A stretch of DNA of 16,186 nt from an uncultured Schwartzia sp. (GTDB lineage: Bacteria; Bacillota; Negativicutes; Selenomonadales; Selenomonadaceae): positions 1 through 16,186 of the forward strand of contig CAJPQU010000028.1 in NCBI GenBank assembly GCA_905372875.1. The letters are read 5' to 3'. Position 1 is the first letter of the stretch. Each line of letters opens with the position of its first letter. This document shows positions 1 to 5,573 of the stretch, piece by piece. Below the pieces are notes generated by a model, which saw only the letters and a list, made by a program, of their open reading frames with translations, made no database searches and was not told the origin of the DNA. Both the position numbers and the translations under genes were made by a program.

Positions 1-100
1 CTTTACCCGAATTCCCAGGCGCGGATTTTTCCCCGCAGCCCACCGCCACGAGAAGCAGCAGTCCCAACAATAAAATTCCCAATACATTTTTGCCCTTCAT
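1..100 (-). CDS. Lipoprotein N-terminus, partial, downstream of a cobalamin riboswitch
   Basis: Too short for most gene callers because the window ends after 33 codons. It starts at ATG (98-100) with a GGGGG-containing ribosome site about 7-11 bases upstream. The visible protein has a short basic start (MKGKN), a hydrophobic stretch LGILLLGLLLLVAVG, and a cysteine at residue 22 in the context AVGC. A Ser/Gly/Pro-containing stretch follows. This is a lipoprotein signal peptide with a lipobox, so the mature protein should be lipid-anchored outside the cytoplasmic membrane. A cobalamin riboswitch with terminator lies immediately upstream, so the gene should be off when B12 is plentiful. Inference: a substrate-binding protein of a corrinoid/cobalt ABC transporter (BtuF-like) or another B12-related lipoprotein. 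The visible part cannot tell these apart. The signal peptide is firm; the function is only suggested by context. Confidence 0.75.
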   Translation of the reverse strand, partial: MKGKNVLGILLLGLLLLVAVGCGEKSAPGNSGK

Positions 101-129
101 CTTTTTTCCCCCTTTATGTTTGGATATGA

Positions 130-167
130 AACAAACAAAAAAGCCTTCCGCGAAAAGAGCGAAAGGC
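130..167 (-). terminator. Intrinsic terminator of the cobalamin riboswitch
   Basis: On the minus strand, GCCTTTCGC and GCGGAAGGC (143-167) form a 9-bp stem with one G-U pair and a short U-rich loop. A run of six T and further T-rich sequence follow (130-142). It sits between the riboswitch and the lipoprotein start, so it is the likely expression platform: premature termination when B12 is bound. A competing pairing is possible. The CGAAAG segment (transcribed from 179-184) is complementary to CTTTCG in the terminator's left arm (160-165), a candidate antiterminator. Confidence 0.8.
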
Positions 168-224
168 ACCCGTCCTGTCTTTCGATCCCCTTCCCCATCC
201 CTCGCAGGTCAAATGGTGATCGCT

Positions 225-385
225 GAACAGGCAGTTCTCCTGGCTCGACTTCCTCGCGCTCCCGAACCTTCCCGGCAACATGGCCAGTGGCATAAACTCG
301 GAGCTGCTCCGTCTTACAGTGGCGTGACCGCGCCGGTCTCTCACCGGCTTTTCTGTTAGGCTTCTCAAGGAAGCACCTGTCCCTT
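225..385 (-). promoter_or_regulatory. Cobalamin (B12) riboswitch aptamer
   Basis: Read on the minus strand, this stretch carries the landmarks of the adenosylcobalamin riboswitch in the right order. There is an outer stem ACAGG/CCTGT (375-380 with 225-232). A GCCGGTG...ACCGGC hairpin is followed by the B12-box core CACGCCACTGTAA (about 315-328). A second GCCACTGG lies at about 282-289, then GGGAAGG, then GAGCCAGGAGAACTGCCTGTT closing the aptamer. Further upstream (about 396-432) an ACTGCC...GGGCAGT stem encloses a smaller hairpin, perhaps an extension of the leader. The element precedes a terminator and a lipoprotein gene. No strong promoter is seen; TATAAG at 460-465 resembles a -10 but lacks a good -35. 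The open frames across this stretch on both strands are chance frames. Confidence 0.93.
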
Positions 386-460
386 AGCGAAACACTGCCC
401 GTCCCCTCATAGGGCACTCACTGGCAGTATCTCTTCCCTATGAAATTTTCTGCCCCGCAC

Positions 461-724
461 TTATACGATGAAAATGACGAAACTGGCGGCGGCAATGCAG
501 GCAAACATCACCAACGCTACCCCCACGCCTTCAATCGTCTGAGGTCGGCCAAAGAGCCAACTTCGTCCGAAAACACCCCGCATATTAAAGAAACTGAAAT
601 CGGAACGCACCCGAAACCAAGCTTTCTTTCTCTCCTCACCCAGCAGTCGGGCAAAAATATTGATAATGCAGACCGCCCCAAAGAGCGAGCAAAGAATCCG
701 CAGAGCAATCTCCTGATCCGTCAC
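461..724 (-). CDS. Small two-TM membrane protein of unknown function
   Basis: 87 residues, family not recognised. I chose the GTG start at 722-724 because AGGAGGTG lies 8 bases upstream and a TATAAT promoter lies just beyond it. The longer frame starting at 823 would begin upstream of the promoter. The protein has a hydrophobic helix at about residues 6-25 (ILCSLFGAVCIINIFA), then a basic and aromatic middle part (ERKKAWFRVRSDFSFF, with the Gly/Arg-rich stretch MRGVFGRSWLFGR). A second hydrophobic helix at about residues 66-87 ends at the C-terminus. This predicts a small integral membrane hairpin with a positively charged loop, probably cytoplasmic. It stands alone between the tRNA block and the riboswitch, and nothing around it suggests a role. 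The start signals make it a credible gene; the function is unknown. Confidence 0.65.
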   Translation of the reverse strand: MTDQEIALRILCSLFGAVCIINIFARLLGEERKKAWFRVRSDFSFFNMRGVFGRSWLFGRPQTIEGVGVALVMFACIAAASFVIFIV

Positions 725-746
725 CAGCGGCACCTCCTCAGTGTTT

Positions 747-775
747 ATTATACCGGCTGCGCCCCACAAATACAA
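747..775 (-). promoter_or_regulatory. Sigma-A-type promoter of the small membrane protein gene
   Basis: On the minus strand, TTGTAT (770-775) and a perfect TATAAT (747-752) are separated by 17 bases. The predicted start of transcription is only some 10 bases before the ribosome site AGGAGGTG. An inverted repeat, CGGCTGC(G)CCCC at 754-765 and GGGGCAGCCG at 776-785, places the -35 hexamer in its loop, which could be an operator. Confidence 0.65.
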
Positions 776-957
776 GGGGCAGCCGCTCTTTTCCCCATTC
801 ATCCCCCAGCAGGGGATCGCCAAACGCCCGCTCTCATCTGATATGTATCCTGCTTTTTAATGCGCGTCCAATTATGTTTGATTTTTGCTCCAAAATTATA
901 GAAATGCGCCCAAAGTGCGCCCAGTGACCCTCTTTCCGGCAAGTGCGCCCACCGAAA
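776..957. other. Intergenic region left of the tRNA genes
   Basis: No gene is supported between the small membrane protein promoter and the tRNA terminator. The stretch holds one arm of the inverted repeat at 776-785, a 6-bp hairpin ATCCCC/GGGGAT at 801-817 without a T-run on either strand, an AT-richer part (about 840-903), and the TGCGCCCA direct repeats. It looks like a small insertion or attachment scar rather than coding sequence. Confidence 0.5.
903..951. repeat. Three direct copies of A(G)TGCGCCCA next to the tRNA terminator
   Basis: The plus strand reads AATGCGCCCA at 903-912, AAGTGCGCCCA at 913-923 and an identical AAGTGCGCCCA at 941-951. A degenerate copy, AATGCGCGTCCA, lies at 859-870. 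The first two copies are spaced by about one helical turn. The core GGCGCAC (minus strand) also occurs at the 3' end of the adjacent tRNA-Arg. Such short direct repeats beside a tRNA 3' end resemble arm-type integrase sites of a lost or neighbouring element, but no integrase is present in the window. Confidence 0.5.
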
Positions 958-1007
958 GAAAGAAAACTAAAACCCGCAATCCCCTTCACAACAAAGGATT
1001 GCGGGTT
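958..1007 (-). terminator. Intrinsic terminator after the tRNA genes
   Basis: The minus strand carries AACCCGCAATCC and GGATTGCGGGTT (arms within 971-1007), a 12-bp perfect stem with a 13-nt loop. A T-rich tail (TTTTAGTTTTCTTTC) follows. It lies 10 bases past the 3' end of tRNA-Arg and should end the tRNA transcript. Confidence 0.85.
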
Positions 1008-1016
1008 GATATTTTC

Positions 1017-1093
1017 TGGTGCGCCTGGCGCGATTCGAACGCACGACCCACGGTTTAGAAGACCGTTGCTCTATCCAACTGAGCTACAAGCGC
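1017..1093 (-). tRNA. tRNA-Arg (anticodon TCT)
   Basis: Minus strand, 77 bases including an encoded CCA. The acceptor stem is GCGCTTG/CAGGCGC with discriminator A. The D-arm is AGCTCAGTTGGATAGAGC. The anticodon stem ACGGT/ACCGT frames the loop CTTCTAA, giving anticodon TCT, which reads AGA. The T-loop is TTCGAAT. It is the second gene of a two-tRNA transcript, 5 bases after tRNA-Pro, and is followed by a strong terminator. Confidence 0.97.
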
Positions 1094-1098
1094 GAAGG

Positions 1099-1175
1099 TG
1101 GTCGGGGCGACAGGATTTGAACCTGCGACCCCCTCGTCCCAAGCGAGGTGCGCTACCAAGCTGCGCTACGCCCCG
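1099..1175 (-). tRNA. tRNA-Pro (anticodon TGG)
   Basis: Minus strand, 77 bases with an encoded CCA. The acceptor stem is CGGGGCG/CGCCCCG with discriminator A. The D-arm is AGCGCAGCTTGGTAGCGC. The anticodon stem CCTCG/CGAGG frames CTTGGGA, giving anticodon TGG. The T-arm contains GGTTCGAATCC. A consensus promoter lies about 15 bases upstream, so this is the first gene of the tRNA pair. Confidence 0.97.
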
Positions 1176-1190
1176 ATAACCATAGGATAT

Positions 1191-1219
1191 ATTATACTGA
1201 TCCGCTCCACCCCTGTCAA
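1191..1219 (-). promoter_or_regulatory. Consensus sigma-A promoter for the tRNA pair
   Basis: The minus strand has TTGACA (1214-1219), exactly 17 bases, then TATAAT (1191-1196): a full match to the housekeeping consensus at both hexamers. Predicted initiation near 1184 leaves a leader of about 9 bases before tRNA-Pro, as expected for a strongly expressed stable RNA operon. Confidence 0.93.
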
Positions 1220-1315
1220 TGTTCCACCGCACTGTTTCGGTAAGTGTAGAGCGCGAAAACGCACTGCAGTTGATGACCGCGGTCTCTCATGCCGAAACGC
1301 ACAACAGCTGCCGGG

Positions 1316-2446
1316 TTATCGTTCTGTTTTATTTTTTCCCATCTGTTCGATAAGTTCCACAGCACCACGCCCGATATGAAATTCCCGAGCAATATCGGCA
1401 GCGGAATGTCCCTGAGAAAGACGTTCTCGAATCTTTTGCGCCGTAGAATCCTCGTCCGGCAAAGACGCAGCGGCTGAAAGCGGGGTAAGGGGATTGTCTG
1501 CAACCGTTTCCTGAGACACTGCCAAAACATCAGCATCGCCAGCCGCCTCATTCTGGTGCGCCACCTCTTCCTCCATCTCCTGCCCAGTGGGAGGCAATGT
1601 CTCCAGGGATTTACTCAGCGCTGCAACATCCTCATCTCGCTCCGGAACAACAAAAAAGGTATCCGTTCTCTCCGAAAGAGTATGCGTCATGTTCTCCCCG
1701 TCCGTGTCAGCATCTGAATCAGACACGCTTTCCGGAATTTTTTCATCCGATATTGCACGGCTTTCTGTCGAAAGATCGGAGGCTATTTCCGGCAGCCCCT
1801 CTTCCGCCGCCGCCCAAGCTTCTTCCTCGGGCGTCAAGGGAAGATCGGCGACGTCCGCCACACTGGCCGATACGACAATTTCCGGCTCATCTATGGGACG
1901 GGCCCCTTTTTCCCACGCTTCGACGGTCAGAAGCTCTCTTTCGTCAGGCAAATCATCGGCCGATCTTCCCTCCGTCCAATCACCCACCGCCATGTTTCCA
2001 TCACGATCCTCAGCGTCATAGAACGGCTGTCCCCCGGGTGCTCTATACGCAGCAACGTCCGAGGCGGAACGTGATGACGGCCGTAAAAGCGGCGGCATGT
2101 GGCCCACCTCATTTTCCACTGCCAAGGAAGCGGACAGCAGATCATCAAAATCATCGTCGCGGCTTCCTCCCCGCTGTGGCAAAGCCGGATGACGCAGCGC
2201 AGCGATCTGCTCTTCCAAAGTTTTGGCCCGCTGATCCGCTTCTTCCACCAAATGTTCTAAGCGGTCGATGTGTTCGCCCATACGTTCAATGATTTCATCA
2301 GCGGACCGCTCCATCTCCCGCTTCATCCGGCGAGAAGCTTCCTTCACTTCCTCGGCCTTTTCCCGGCTGCCTTCTGTGTTCGGCCAGATCTGATGGCGCA
2401 GGACAACAACGACCAAAACGCCTAAGATAATAAAAAAGCCCAGCAT
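1316..2446 (-). CDS. Membrane-anchored coiled-coil protein with C-terminal HTH-like segment, in the swrB position
   Basis: 376 residues from ATG 2446. This start puts the hydrophobic helix (residues 2-16, LGFFIILGVLVVVVL) at the N-terminus. A GGAGGGG ribosome site lies upstream, rather far at about 12 bases. The longer frame to 2569 adds only Arg-rich sequence. After the helix come a charged coiled coil (about 25-85), a long acidic low-complexity middle, and a C-terminal helix-turn-helix-like segment (about 339-376, with SAADIAREFHIGRGAVELIE). An N-terminal anchor, coiled coil and small C-terminal helical motif, at the end of the fla/che run after the sigma gene, match B. subtilis SwrB in topology and place. 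SwrB promotes maturation of the flagellar export apparatus, but at about 170 residues it is much shorter. The DUF6115-type C-terminus is from memory. The role is inferred. Confidence 0.75.
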   Translation of the reverse strand: MLGFFIILGVLVVVVLRHQIWPNTEGSREKAEEVKEASRRMKREMERSADEIIERMGEHIDRLEHLVEEADQRAKTLEEQIAALRHPALPQRGGSRDDDFDDLLSASLAVENEVGHMPPLLRPSSRSASDVAAYRAPGGQPFYDAEDRDGNMAVGDWTEGRSADDLPDERELLTVEAWEKGARPIDEPEIVVSASVADVADLPLTPEEEAWAAAEEGLPEIASDLSTESRAISDEKIPESVSDSDADTDGENMTHTLSERTDTFFVVPERDEDVAALSKSLETLPPTGQEMEEEVAHQNEAAGDADVLAVSQETVADNPLTPLSAAASLPDEDSTAQKIRERLSQGHSAADIAREFHIGRGAVELIEQMGKNKTER

Positions 2447-2548
2447 TTCCGTAATCGTCCCCTCCTGTCTCTCCACGGCGTCCTGCCGGTACCGCCCGTC
2501 TACATCACGATACAGCACGCGCGGCCAACCACGCAATCTACGTTTTCC

Positions 2549-2652
2549 AAGCCGCCTACGGGGCGGCAAGATGTTTTAAAAAAGCACGTCTTTAGTCAAC
2601 TTCCGGCATTCCACGTACAAGGCGGCTGATCCGGGAAAGACCAGCCGCCTTG
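2549..2652 (-). promoter_or_regulatory. Two related hairpins in the leader of the swrB-position gene
   Basis: The minus strand first shows an 11-bp perfect stem, CAAGGCGGCTG (2642-2652) with CAGCCGCCTTG (2618-2628), around a 13-nt loop. About 50 bases later comes a 6-bp stem, GCCGCC (2562-2567) with GGCGGC (2551-2556). The arms are cross-compatible: AGCCGCCT of the first hairpin can also pair with AGGCGGCT at 2550-2557. No U-run follows either hairpin, so they are not plain terminators. Between them lies TTGACT (2594-2599), with only a weak -10 (TAAAAC) at 15-base spacing. They could be an RNA stability or attenuation structure, or a break between transcripts. Confidence 0.45.
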
Positions 2653-2695
2653 CCTGCGGGGAAGAATCTTCTCCCGATCCCTCCCTCGCGGCGCA

Positions 2696-3025
2696 TCAAA
2701 AAGAAATATCAATGTTATGCCCTCGGAAACGGTCGGCGACAAGACGGTCTTTTTCACCGCTCTCCTCCCCTTCTTCCGAGCGGTCCCGACGCTGTCCCTG
2801 GTAGCCCCCCTGGGAATTATGGCCATTGGGATCATCCTTGATTTTACCGTCTTCGGTCTGATCCTTTGTCTGCACCTGTTCCATCTTCATTCGTGCCGCT
2901 ACTTCATTGCGTATCATGGCAAAATCCTGCTGATTGGCCGCCTGCTGGTTTAGGTTGCTCTGTACCTGGCTGGCATCCGTCGTCCGCGGGACGACCATCT
3001 GCAAGCTGATAGGACTGACATTCAT
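2696..3025 (-). CDS. Small hydrophilic, glutamine-rich protein of the fla operon, function unknown
   Basis: 109 residues. ATG at 3023-3025 is chosen because AAGGAGG lies 8 bases before it. A GTG at 3043 in the same frame has only a weak site and would place the SD inside the gene. The N-terminus (MNVSPISLQMVVPRTTDASQ) is followed by a Gln/Asn-rich helical stretch (about 22-55), then a Lys/Asp/Glu/Gly-rich, probably disordered part, and a distinct C-terminal end RGHNIDISF. There is no signal peptide, membrane segment or cysteine. It starts 27 bases after fapA, so it is co-transcribed. The composition suggests a soluble accessory protein or small partner of FapA or the flagellum. I do not recognise a named family. 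Confidence 0.75.
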   Translation of the reverse strand: MNVSPISLQMVVPRTTDASQVQSNLNQQAANQQDFAMIRNEVAARMKMEQVQTKDQTEDGKIKDDPNGHNSQGGYQGQRRDRSEEGEESGEKDRLVADRFRGHNIDISF

Positions 3026-3052
3026 GCCCGACGCCTCCTTCACGCCCCATCA

Positions 3053-4681
3053 TCAATAAGGGCTGACCTGTACCTGATCATCCACCACCGTCATGGTGCA
3101 ATGCTGCTCTTCCGCCTGGACGTTTTTCATGACGGAATTAATGACAATTTTCGTTCCCGGATATATTTTATCGGATACTCGAACGCGGCCTTCCTTCATT
3201 TGAGCGATCTGATCCTCCAATTCACGAATCAGTTTCTCCTCCCGCTCGACTTGTGCCGCCAGCGGGAATTGTGCGCGGGTCAGTTCGCTGATCTGTGCCG
3301 CCCGGTGTGGCGGCAGCTTGGTGAGATCGACCTTACCCAACGTATTCAACGTCTTCGTGAGCTGAGCAAGCTGTTTTTTGGCCGCGGCGTAACTGCGGCA
3401 GGTCTCCTGATATTTACGCTGAATCATAGGATTTACGCCCACCACGACCTTTGTCGCCGTGTAGGCCTGATTGCCGATGGTCTTGGCCCGAATCTCCTTT
3501 CCCGCCGCTACATAGCCCCCCGCAATGAGGCCGCGCTTTCCTTCCACCGCCAGGAGCCGCCCCGCCCGAAGTTCGGAATGGAGGGCCACGTCGTCGATGA
3601 AAATCGCGTTACCGGCTTCAATGGTGGCGTTTTCAGCAAATCCCACCCGCACATCTTCTTCCGCGGTGATCGTTCCCCGATTCATTCCCTGCACACCGCC
3701 GGCGACGTAGACATTGCGCCCGGTCACAGTCCCGCCGTTGACCATCCCTTTAACTGAGATATCGCCGGTGGCTTTCACTTTAAATCCCGCCTGTACGCTG
3801 CCGTTAATTTCGACCGCGCCCACGAAATCAATATCACCGGTTCCCACACCCACATCGTCCTTGATGGACAGTTGGGGATCAATATTGATCTTACTGCCGT
3901 TATCCACAATTTGACCGTCCATCGCGGCGATCAGAAAATTCTCATCCTTGACCTCGGTATTTTTCCCGGCGGGTAGAGGCCTCATTTTGCCGGCTCGGGG
4001 CTTTACTTCATTGCCAAAGACGGTCATGCCCGGTGTGCCTGACGTATGCGGAATGCGTTCCACCAAAACCTGGCCTTTCCGTGCGATGACGAAAAGGTTC
4101 AGATTCTTATAGTCCACTTTATCATACTGCATCTTAGCCGGTTTGCCTTTTTCCTGAAGGCTGAAATTCCGTTTAATTTCAGCATCGCGGCCGTTCTCCT
4201 GAGGCTTACCGCGCGCCGCAATAAAATCGCTCTCCCCCTCAAGCCCCTTCCGAATGGCCTCTTCATCAATCCCATAGACGATCTTTTTCTCCTGCAAAGC
4301 GCCCATAATCGTTTCAAAAGCGGGCGCAATGGTACCGGGACGATAGTCGAGACGTACCTTGACCTCCATATGGTCCTTACTGACCTCAATCGTGTACTTC
4401 ATTTCCGTTGGCTGTGATGGTACTTCCTCCACTGGCGCCACAAAATATTCCGCGATTCGATAAGGCTTCCCATCGGCACTGCGAACCACCTTGGCCAAAA
4501 GTGCCGCATCATACTCGGCGGCGCCATATTCTGTCAAGACCTGCTGCATATCGGACAATTCAAAGAGACTGCTGTCCCCTTCATTCGGATACACGGTCAA
4601 ATAAACACCATCTTCCCTAAATTCGAAAAGATATCCCGCATCCTGTCCTCCGACAGTGCGGATCCGCTGGTTCTCTGCCAT
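3053..4681 (-). CDS. fapA: FapA / DUF342 family protein
   Basis: 542 residues from ATG 4681, with an AAAGGAGG site 9 bases upstream. The N-terminal third (about 1-260) is mixed alpha/beta and includes the segment YGIDEEAIRKGLEG, typical of DUF342. Residues about 265-412 are a glycine-rich run of short beta strands (VEINGSVQAGF, GDISVKGMVNGG, GRNVYVAGGV, EDVRVGFAENA), which should fold as a right-handed beta-helix. A helical hairpin or coiled coil follows (about 418-500), then a final beta segment. Domain databases call the family flagellar assembly protein A. In Vibrio, FapA has been linked to flagellation and to the glucose phosphotransferase protein EIIA-Glc. Its biochemical role is poorly known in Bacillota. 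Its place directly after the flagellar sigma factor supports a motility role. Confidence 0.88.
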   Translation of the reverse strand: MAENQRIRTVGGQDAGYLFEFREDGVYLTVYPNEGDSSLFELSDMQQVLTEYGAAEYDAALLAKVVRSADGKPYRIAEYFVAPVEEVPSQPTEMKYTIEVSKDHMEVKVRLDYRPGTIAPAFETIMGALQEKKIVYGIDEEAIRKGLEGESDFIAARGKPQENGRDAEIKRNFSLQEKGKPAKMQYDKVDYKNLNLFVIARKGQVLVERIPHTSGTPGMTVFGNEVKPRAGKMRPLPAGKNTEVKDENFLIAAMDGQIVDNGSKINIDPQLSIKDDVGVGTGDIDFVGAVEINGSVQAGFKVKATGDISVKGMVNGGTVTGRNVYVAGGVQGMNRGTITAEEDVRVGFAENATIEAGNAIFIDDVALHSELRAGRLLAVEGKRGLIAGGYVAAGKEIRAKTIGNQAYTATKVVVGVNPMIQRKYQETCRSYAAAKKQLAQLTKTLNTLGKVDLTKLPPHRAAQISELTRAQFPLAAQVEREEKLIRELEDQIAQMKEGRVRVSDKIYPGTKIVINSVMKNVQAEEQHCTMTVVDDQVQVSPY

Positions 4682-4720
4682 GTAATGTATCCTCCTTTAA
4701 ATGGGGTCAAACGTCCGGCA

Positions 4721-4740
4721 GCTTTCCATCCGTGGAAAGC
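4721..4740 (-). promoter_or_regulatory. Stem-loop between the sigma factor gene and fapA
   Basis: The minus strand reads GCTTTCCA-CGGA-TGGAAAGC, a perfect 8-bp stem with a 4-nt loop, in the 71-base gap between the sigma gene stop and the fapA start. No U-run follows, so it is unlikely to stop transcription completely. An mRNA processing or stability hairpin that sets the sigma-to-fapA ratio is a reasonable inference. Confidence 0.55.
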
Positions 4741-4752
4741 GCGAGATTCTTT

Positions 4753-5508
4753 CTAATCCAATAAGCAAGCCTTGGCACGGGCCAAGGTTCCCCTGAGACG
4801 AAAAATAGCCTTCGTGTGCAGCTGGCATATCCGCGCTTCGGACACGTGCATCACCAGGCTGATCTCCCGCATGGTAAGCTCCTCGTAGTAATATAGGGAA
4901 ACGACTTGCTTTTCTTTCTCCGGCAGCTTGCCGATGGCCTGGGCCAGCATTTCCTGTGTCTCCCTTTTCTCAATGTCGGCCGAAGGGCCGGGAATCATAT
5001 TCTGAGCCGTTTCAGCCCGAATGTAATCGTCCAGCGGGATGATCGTCGCTACGTTCATCTGGGTGATGAGCTTTTGTAATCCTTCCACCTCAATGCCCAG
5101 GGCCTCGGCAATTTCTTCATCCGTCGCATTACGCCCCAGTTCCCCCTCCAGCCGACTGAGGGTCTTCTCGTAATTGCGGATCTTTTGCCGAAGGGATGTG
5201 GGCAGCCAATCTTTGGACCGTAGATAATCCAGCATTGCGCCGCGGATACGAACCCCGGCATAGGTTTCGAATTTATTTTTCCGTTCGTAATCATAACGCT
5301 CCACAGCATCCATCAAACCAAAAAAGCCGCTGCTGATGAGATCATCCCGATCTACATGCGACGGCAGACTGATGGCGATCCGACCGGCGATAATATTGAC
5401 CAGCGGCAGGTAATGCTCCACGAGCTGGTCGCGCACTTCTTTCGTGTGGTGTTCCCTATACGCAATCCACAGAGGAGCCATATCCTGCCCAGATTCTCCA
5501 TTTGCCAT
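4753..5508 (-). CDS. fliA: Flagellar RNA polymerase sigma factor, sigma-28 family (FliA/SigD/WhiG)
   Basis: 251 residues, normal for the family. It directs RNA polymerase to late flagellar and chemotaxis promoters (TAAA-N15-GCCGATAA type). Region 2 is at about 24-100 (EHYLPLVNIIAGRIA, DRDDLISSGFFGLMDAVERYD, FETYAGVRIRGAMLDYLRSKDW). Region 3 is at about 105-155, with NATDEEIAEALG. Region 4 is at about 190-245, with LPEKEKQVVSLYYYEELTM and a helix-turn-helix ending in ARICQLHTKAIFRLR. ATG 5508 has GGAGGGAG about 9 to 11 bases upstream. It lies 65 bases after the two-TM gene, in the place of sigD in B. subtilis. In other bacteria this sigma is held by the anti-sigma factor FlgM, which is not in this window. 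I see no convincing promoter in the 65-base gap, so it is probably read from upstream. Confidence 0.96.
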   Translation of the reverse strand: MANGESGQDMAPLWIAYREHHTKEVRDQLVEHYLPLVNIIAGRIAISLPSHVDRDDLISSGFFGLMDAVERYDYERKNKFETYAGVRIRGAMLDYLRSKDWLPTSLRQKIRNYEKTLSRLEGELGRNATDEEIAEALGIEVEGLQKLITQMNVATIIPLDDYIRAETAQNMIPGPSADIEKRETQEMLAQAIGKLPEKEKQVVSLYYYEELTMREISLVMHVSEARICQLHTKAIFRLRGTLARAKACLLD

Positions 5509-5573
5509 CGATATGGCTCCCTCCTTTCTTTTATCCGCTCAGGCGCGTCCCTCGCCCTCCTTCAACGAGGCGC

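Noticed and set aside
97..417. Minus-strand frames across the riboswitch.
   Set aside because: They follow the conserved RNA elements of the cobalamin aptamer and terminator; no SD and no protein-like composition.
1220..1315. A possible terminator for the large operon.
   Set aside because: Only a 10-bp palindrome (GACCGCGGTC, 1275-1284) and weak long-range pairings are seen, with no T-run; I could not identify the operon's end.
943..1379. Plus-strand frames across the tRNA genes (peptides such as IRTHDPRFRRPLLYPTELQA).
   Set aside because: They are antisense to the two tRNA genes; peptides of this kind are well-known spurious annotations.
1587..2292. Long plus-strand frames of 144 and 231 residues.
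   Set aside because: Antisense to the swrB-position gene; Pro/Ser/His-rich shadows of its acidic codons, with no start signals.
5525..5572. GCGGATAA in the gap before the sigma gene, resembling a sigma-28 -10 element.
   Set aside because: No TAAA at the required 15-base distance and one mismatch in the -10, so self-activation is not supported.
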